Positions 7,437 to 9,154 of a stretch of 9,154 nucleotides of DNA are shown here, in pieces. Each line of letters opens with the position of its first letter. The stretch's first letter is position 1. Source of the stretch: Cyanobacteria bacterium K_DeepCast_35m_m2_023 (GTDB taxonomy: Bacteria > Cyanobacteriota > Cyanobacteriia > PCC-6307 > Cyanobiaceae); assembly GCA_016882345.1 (NCBI GenBank), contig VGQR01000059.1, positions 1-9,154 of the forward strand, given 5' to 3'. The position numbers and the translations under genes were made by a program. The notes under the pieces are model-generated. The model was not told the origin of the DNA, did no database searches, and saw only the letters and a list, made by a program, of their open reading frames with translations.

Positions 7437-7825
7437 ATGGCGATGTACATCTGTACAAGATCCTCAAGCGCCGCTCCCATCAAGTCCCTGGTGCCCCCCT
7501 CACACACACAGGACCCGCCGCCCCTCAGCCGAACTGAGCGCGGCTCAACTGGGCTCAGTTCGGCGGCAGGCCTTAGCAGGCTTTCTAGTCCCAGCTGGCG
7601 GCGCTGCCAAACCAGACCCGCCAACCCGGTCCCATGGTGATTCGTGCCGCCGTGACTTAGCAGCAAGGCCCCACACAGCCAGTCGCTCAAGCCGGGTTTG
7701 AACCGGGAATCGCAGCGCTGCTCGTCGCCGCCATACACCAGATCGTGCAGTGCACCCCCCCAGCGCTTGCTCAAACCTTGCAGTTGCAGCAACAACTGGC
7801 TGCCGACGCACTGAACCAGTCCCAA
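7433..7825 (-). CDS. unrecognised small reading frame, possibly real or a gene remnant
   Basis: A 130-codon frame on the same strand as the zinc-ribbon gene, starting (TTG) 20 bp after its stop. I do not recognise it. Residues 1 to about 85 use the codons typical of this genome (CTG, AGC, CGC, GGC, CAG) and read like a protein: LVQCVGSQLLLQLQ, RWGGALHDLVYGGDEQRC, SRFKPGLSDWLCGALLLSHG. The last 40 residues are less convincing and lie over a perfect inverted repeat (7528-7564), a CACACA run and the end of rfbB, which it overlaps by 4 bp. No signal peptide or membrane helix is clear. It could be a genuine small gene of the zinc-ribbon operon, a longer gene truncated at its 3' end, or a chance open frame. 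Confidence 0.4.
   Translation of the reverse strand: MGLVQCVGSQLLLQLQGLSKRWGGALHDLVYGGDEQRCDSRFKPGLSDWLCGALLLSHGGTNHHGTGLAGLVWQRRQLGLESLLRPAAELSPVEPRSVRLRGGGSCVCEGGTRDLMGAALEDLVQMYIAI
7442..7457. repeat. double TGTACA palindrome just after rfbB
   Basis: GATGTACATC (7442-7451) is a perfect 10-bp palindrome. TGTACA occurs at 7444-7449 and again at 7452-7457, separated by TC, so the site is both a direct and an inverted repeat. It begins 5 bp after the rfbB stop. It could be a protein-binding site or chance. Confidence 0.4.
7528..7564. repeat. 12-bp perfect inverted repeat
   Basis: GCCGAACTGAGC (7528-7539) is followed, after a 13-nt loop, by GCTCAGTTCGGC (7553-7564), its exact reverse complement. 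It lies about 90 bp past the rfbB stop, inside the doubtful 3' part of the 7433-7825 frame. No T-run follows on either strand, so it is not a canonical intrinsic terminator, but an RNA hairpin here could end or protect transcripts from either side. Confidence 0.7.
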
Positions 7826-7845
7826 TCCGACGGTCCGCCGTCCCC

Positions 7846-8328
7846 TCAGCCGTCAAAAAAGCGTTGGCCGTCGCTGCGCTTGAGGCTGGTGCGCCGCGAC
7901 ATCCGGCGCGAAAAGTCGCTCACCGACGGGTTGGGTGACAGCGGGGCAACGTGGGCGACCTGCTGCCACAGCTCGAGCGGGGCTCGGCGCACCACGAAGC
8001 GGTCGTCTGCAAGCTTGGCGATGTGGAACCAGTCGCTGCTGCCGCACTTCGGGCAGTACAACTGTTCGAGCCACTCGTTGCTCAAGACCAGAACCGGATA
8101 GTGCTGGATCAGCAGCCGGGCGGTTTTGTGACTGGTTCCGCGGGCGACCAGCTCCTCGGCCTTCAGGCAGTGCAGAAAGTACTTTTTGCCCTGGCCGCTG
8201 ATCAGCTGTTGCGGATGCAGCGGGCAAAACAGAGGGCGGCACTGCCGCTTGCCGCGCCGCCGTGGCGCCTTGGGCACACCTTGCGAGGTTGCTTGCCGGT
8301 TGGCGAGCTGTTGCCCCATCGACGGCAC
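7846..8328 (-). CDS. conserved cyanobacterial zinc-ribbon protein
   Basis: A 160-residue soluble protein of unknown function. After a basic N-terminus (KAPRRRGKRQ) it has C35-x-x-H38 (CPLHP) and C92-x-x-C95 (CPKCG), a likely split zinc ribbon. Between these lie KKYFLHCLKAEELVARG and TARLLIQHYPVLVLSNEWLE; after them come WFHIAKL, APLELWQQ and PNPSVSDFSRRMSRR (132-146). From memory, the block order C-x-x-H, WLE-x-x-x-C-P-x-C, then NPSV-x-[DE]F-[ST]RR occurs in a cyanobacteria-wide family of unknown role; the C-terminus looks complete. The start is GTG 8328 or ATG 8319 (157 residues); an upstream TGA at 8346-8344 limits the frame. A good -10 element lies just upstream. It is divergent from the broken phosphatase gene. 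Confidence 0.75.
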   Translation of the reverse strand: MPSMGQQLANRQATSQGVPKAPRRRGKRQCRPLFCPLHPQQLISGQGKKYFLHCLKAEELVARGTSHKTARLLIQHYPVLVLSNEWLEQLYCPKCGSSDWFHIAKLADDRFVVRRAPLELWQQVAHVAPLSPNPSVSDFSRRMSRRTSLKRSDGQRFFDG

Positions 8329-8345
8329 GAGCCTGATGTAACTTC

Positions 8346-8351
8346 AGTATA
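8346..8351 (-). promoter_or_regulatory. candidate -10 element for the zinc-ribbon gene
   Basis: On the minus strand the hexamer is TATACT, five of six matches to TATAAT, about 18 bp before the GTG start and 27 bp before the alternative ATG. No good -35 is seen at 16-18 bp upstream (GGTTCC / TGGTTC). Transcription would begin near 8339, giving a very short leader and slightly favouring the ATG at 8319 as the true start. Confidence 0.45.
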
Positions 8352-8410
8352 AGAACGTCGAATCTGCTGGAACCACGCCGCAAACCTGTTACGGTCGTAT
8401 TGCGGATGGA

Positions 8411-8429
8411 GACAGCTGGAGCGACAGCT
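8411..8429 (+). repeat. GACAGCT direct repeat in divergent intergenic region
   Basis: GACAGCT at 8411-8417 and again at 8423-8429 gives a 12-bp period; GAGC-GACA-GCTC (8419-8430) also forms a small hairpin. The repeat lies in the 197-bp region (8329-8525) between the zinc-ribbon gene and the phosphatase pseudogene. The rest of that region holds the -10 element at 8346-8351 and an AT-rich patch at 8480-8516 with ATGCA-gattt-TGCAT (8482-8496), perhaps the remnant promoter of the pseudogene; no -35/-10 pair with proper spacing is evident. Confidence 0.35.
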
Positions 8430-8525
8430 CGCGTCCCTTCTGCCCGGGTCAAGGGGCTTGTTGTACCTTGAACCATCCGTTATGCAGATTTTGCATTATA
8501 AAAATCACGATTTAAAGGTCTTCCC

Positions 8526-8973
8526 CTGGCGATTGAGACCCTGCTCCCGCGCATTCACCATTCGCGAGGGGGTCTCAGTTGGCTGTTGTGCGACGAGTTC
8601 GCGGTGCCGCCCGCACCGGCAGCTTCACGGCACCTCGACCGCTTGGCTGCCGAAGGCATCGCGGCGGCGGCTGAGCCTCTGCAGTGAGCAGGAGGCCCCG
8701 CCGCCGCCTTCCCGCCACAGCGCTTTGCGCACCAGCATCTGGTCCTGCCCGACCACCGCAGTCCACAACCGATGACGCTGGCTCAGGTGCAGCAGACGCT
8801 GGCAGCCCTCGTTGACCTGCAGCATTCAGGACAGGTCTATGTGCATGGCCTGGCTGGTCAGCCGACACGGTCAGAGCCCCCAACAGGCGCTCGATCATTT
8901 AATGCAGGTCCATCCCGGCACCAACCCGCTGTCTCAGCAGTGGCACCTACTCCACCCCCTGCACCAAGCCTGA
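8526..8973 (+). pseudogene. dual-specificity protein phosphatase pseudogene
   Basis: This is a decayed gene readable in three frames. Piece 1 (8526 to about 8670) reads ETLLPRIHHSRGGLSWLLCD and then SRHLDRLAAEGIAA. Piece 2, shifted to the next frame (about 8671-8710), reads LSLCSEQEAPPP. Piece 3, back in the first frame (about 8715-8846), reads FAHQHLVLPDHR and TLAQVQQTLAALV, then GQVYVH. The last piece, shifted again (8842-8973), reads CMAWLVSRHGQSPQQALDHL and VHPGTNPLSQQW, ending at TGA 8971. Order and motifs match cyanobacterial DSPc/PTP-like phosphatases, in which VYVH is followed by C-x-x-x-x-x-R-S, the catalytic loop. Here that loop is missing: VYVH runs straight into the post-loop CMAWL segment. 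No ATG/GTG/TTG start remains; CTG at 8526 (LAIET) may be a mutated ATG. Loss of function is nearly certain. Confidence 0.8.
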
Positions 8974-9030
8974 TCCCCCAAGTTCACCTGACCCCCCGCC
9001 CTTAACGACCGACGCCCCATCCCCGCCAAC

Positions 9031-9046
9031 ACACCACATCTGGTGT
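9031..9046. repeat. 6-bp hairpin downstream of the phosphatase pseudogene
   Basis: ACACCA (9031-9036) and TGGTGT (9041-9046) pair perfectly around loop CATC. No T-run follows. It may be a remnant of the phosphatase gene's 3' structure or a processing hairpin. Confidence 0.35.
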
Positions 9047-9063
9047 CCCAACCGCCGAAATTG

Positions 9064-9153
9064 CTAAGGCTTCTGGGAGAGACTCCCCCCTAAGAGTTTG
9101 CGGAAAAACCGCCTAAACGGCCGCGTTTTTCCCTCCGGAGAGCTGATCACGCT
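9064..9153 (-). CDS. possible 3' end of a gene entering from the right edge
   Basis: Reading the minus strand from the right edge, one frame stays open for 29 codons to a TAG at 9066-9064 and ends in a basic tail, PFRRFFRKLLGGSLSQKP. A second frame ends earlier, at the TAG 9115-9113 (ERDQLSGGKNAAV). Neither is recognisable, and the inverted repeat at 9102-9132 lies inside the first. The call is only that a coding 3' end is possible here; chance is equally likely. Confidence 0.2.
   Translation of the reverse strand, partial: SVISSPEGKTRPFRRFFRKLLGGSLSQKP
9075..9087. repeat. GGGAG/CTCCC hairpin
   Basis: GGGAG (9075-9079) and CTCCC (9083-9087) pair around the loop AGA. It is one of three hairpins packed into 9031-9132. 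Confidence 0.35.
9102..9132. terminator. possible terminator-like inverted repeat with A- and T-runs
   Basis: GGAAAAAC (9102-9109) and GTTTTTCC (9125-9132) are exact reverse complements, with a further GCC/GGC pairing inside (9111-9113 with 9119-9121). An alternative smaller hairpin is GCGG-AAAAA-CCGC (9100-9112). The structure is roughly symmetric, so it could act on either strand. A gene ending or beginning just beyond the right edge is probably involved. Confidence 0.35.
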
Positions 9154-9154
9154 C

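Noticed and set aside
7499..7511. CACACA run as a microsatellite of interest
   Set aside because: Only about five dinucleotide units; too short to be meaningful.
7691..7708. Second tRNA (T-arm-like sequence)
   Set aside because: No acceptor or anticodon arms can be placed around it, and the stem does not pair as a 5-bp T stem.
7853..8476. 207-codon minus-strand frame over the zinc-ribbon gene
   Set aside because: Shadow frame with R/A/P/Q-rich product; the neighbouring frame has the zinc-ribbon motifs and a good -10.
8458..8775. Intact 105-codon plus-strand gene
   Set aside because: Only the short LSLCSEQEAPPP part is native; the rest is out of frame with the phosphatase remnant, so it is part of the pseudogene.
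8772..9005. Intact 77-codon plus-strand gene starting MTLAQVQQ
   Set aside because: Its first 25 residues belong to the phosphatase remnant; after the deletion the frame is wrong and becomes P/S/T-rich.

Overview
The window looks like chromosomal DNA from a GC-rich picocyanobacterium of the Cyanobium / high-GC Synechococcus type. Evidence is the strongly GC-biased coding sequence, the block phosphohexomutase - RecB-like/RNase H-like protein - YgfZ-like protein - pyrE (an order I recall from marine picocyanobacteria), and several proteins recognisable only from cyanobacteria. No database search was possible; assignments rest on motifs read from the sequence.

Layout. Bases 1-119 (minus) are the start of a phosphoglucomutase/phosphomannomutase gene. 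Divergent from it is a TM0106-type nuclease-like protein (219-1691). Convergent to that, overlapping by 10 bp, is a minus-strand pair, pyrE then ygfZ, coupled by overlapping stop and start codons. After a short divergent intergenic region comes a small exported protein of unknown function (3303-3824), then a tRNA with anticodon CAT (3845-3917).

A rhamnose/surface-glycan block starts 13 bp after the tRNA: a family 2 glycosyltransferase (3931-4737), rfbC (4759-5367), rfbD (5364-6272, ATGA overlap with rfbC) and rfbB (6363-7436). RfbB dehydrates dTDP-glucose, RfbC epimerises the product and RfbD reduces it to dTDP-L-rhamnose, which the glycosyltransferase may use. The first-step enzyme RfbA is not in the window.

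The right end (7437-9154) is gene-poor and partly decayed. On the minus strand lie a cyanobacterial zinc-ribbon protein (7846-8328) with a good -10 element and, after it, an unrecognised small reading frame (7433-7825). On the plus strand, 8526-8973 is a broken dual-specificity protein phosphatase gene. It is readable in three pieces across frameshifts, and the catalytic cysteine loop has been removed by a deletion at a short repeat. The last 180 bases hold no clear gene but several hairpins, and perhaps the 3' end of a minus-strand gene. I found no insertion sequence, CRISPR array or new multi-gene defence system. The most interesting content is the decayed phosphatase, the unknown frame beside the zinc-ribbon gene, and the tRNA-adjacent glycan block.
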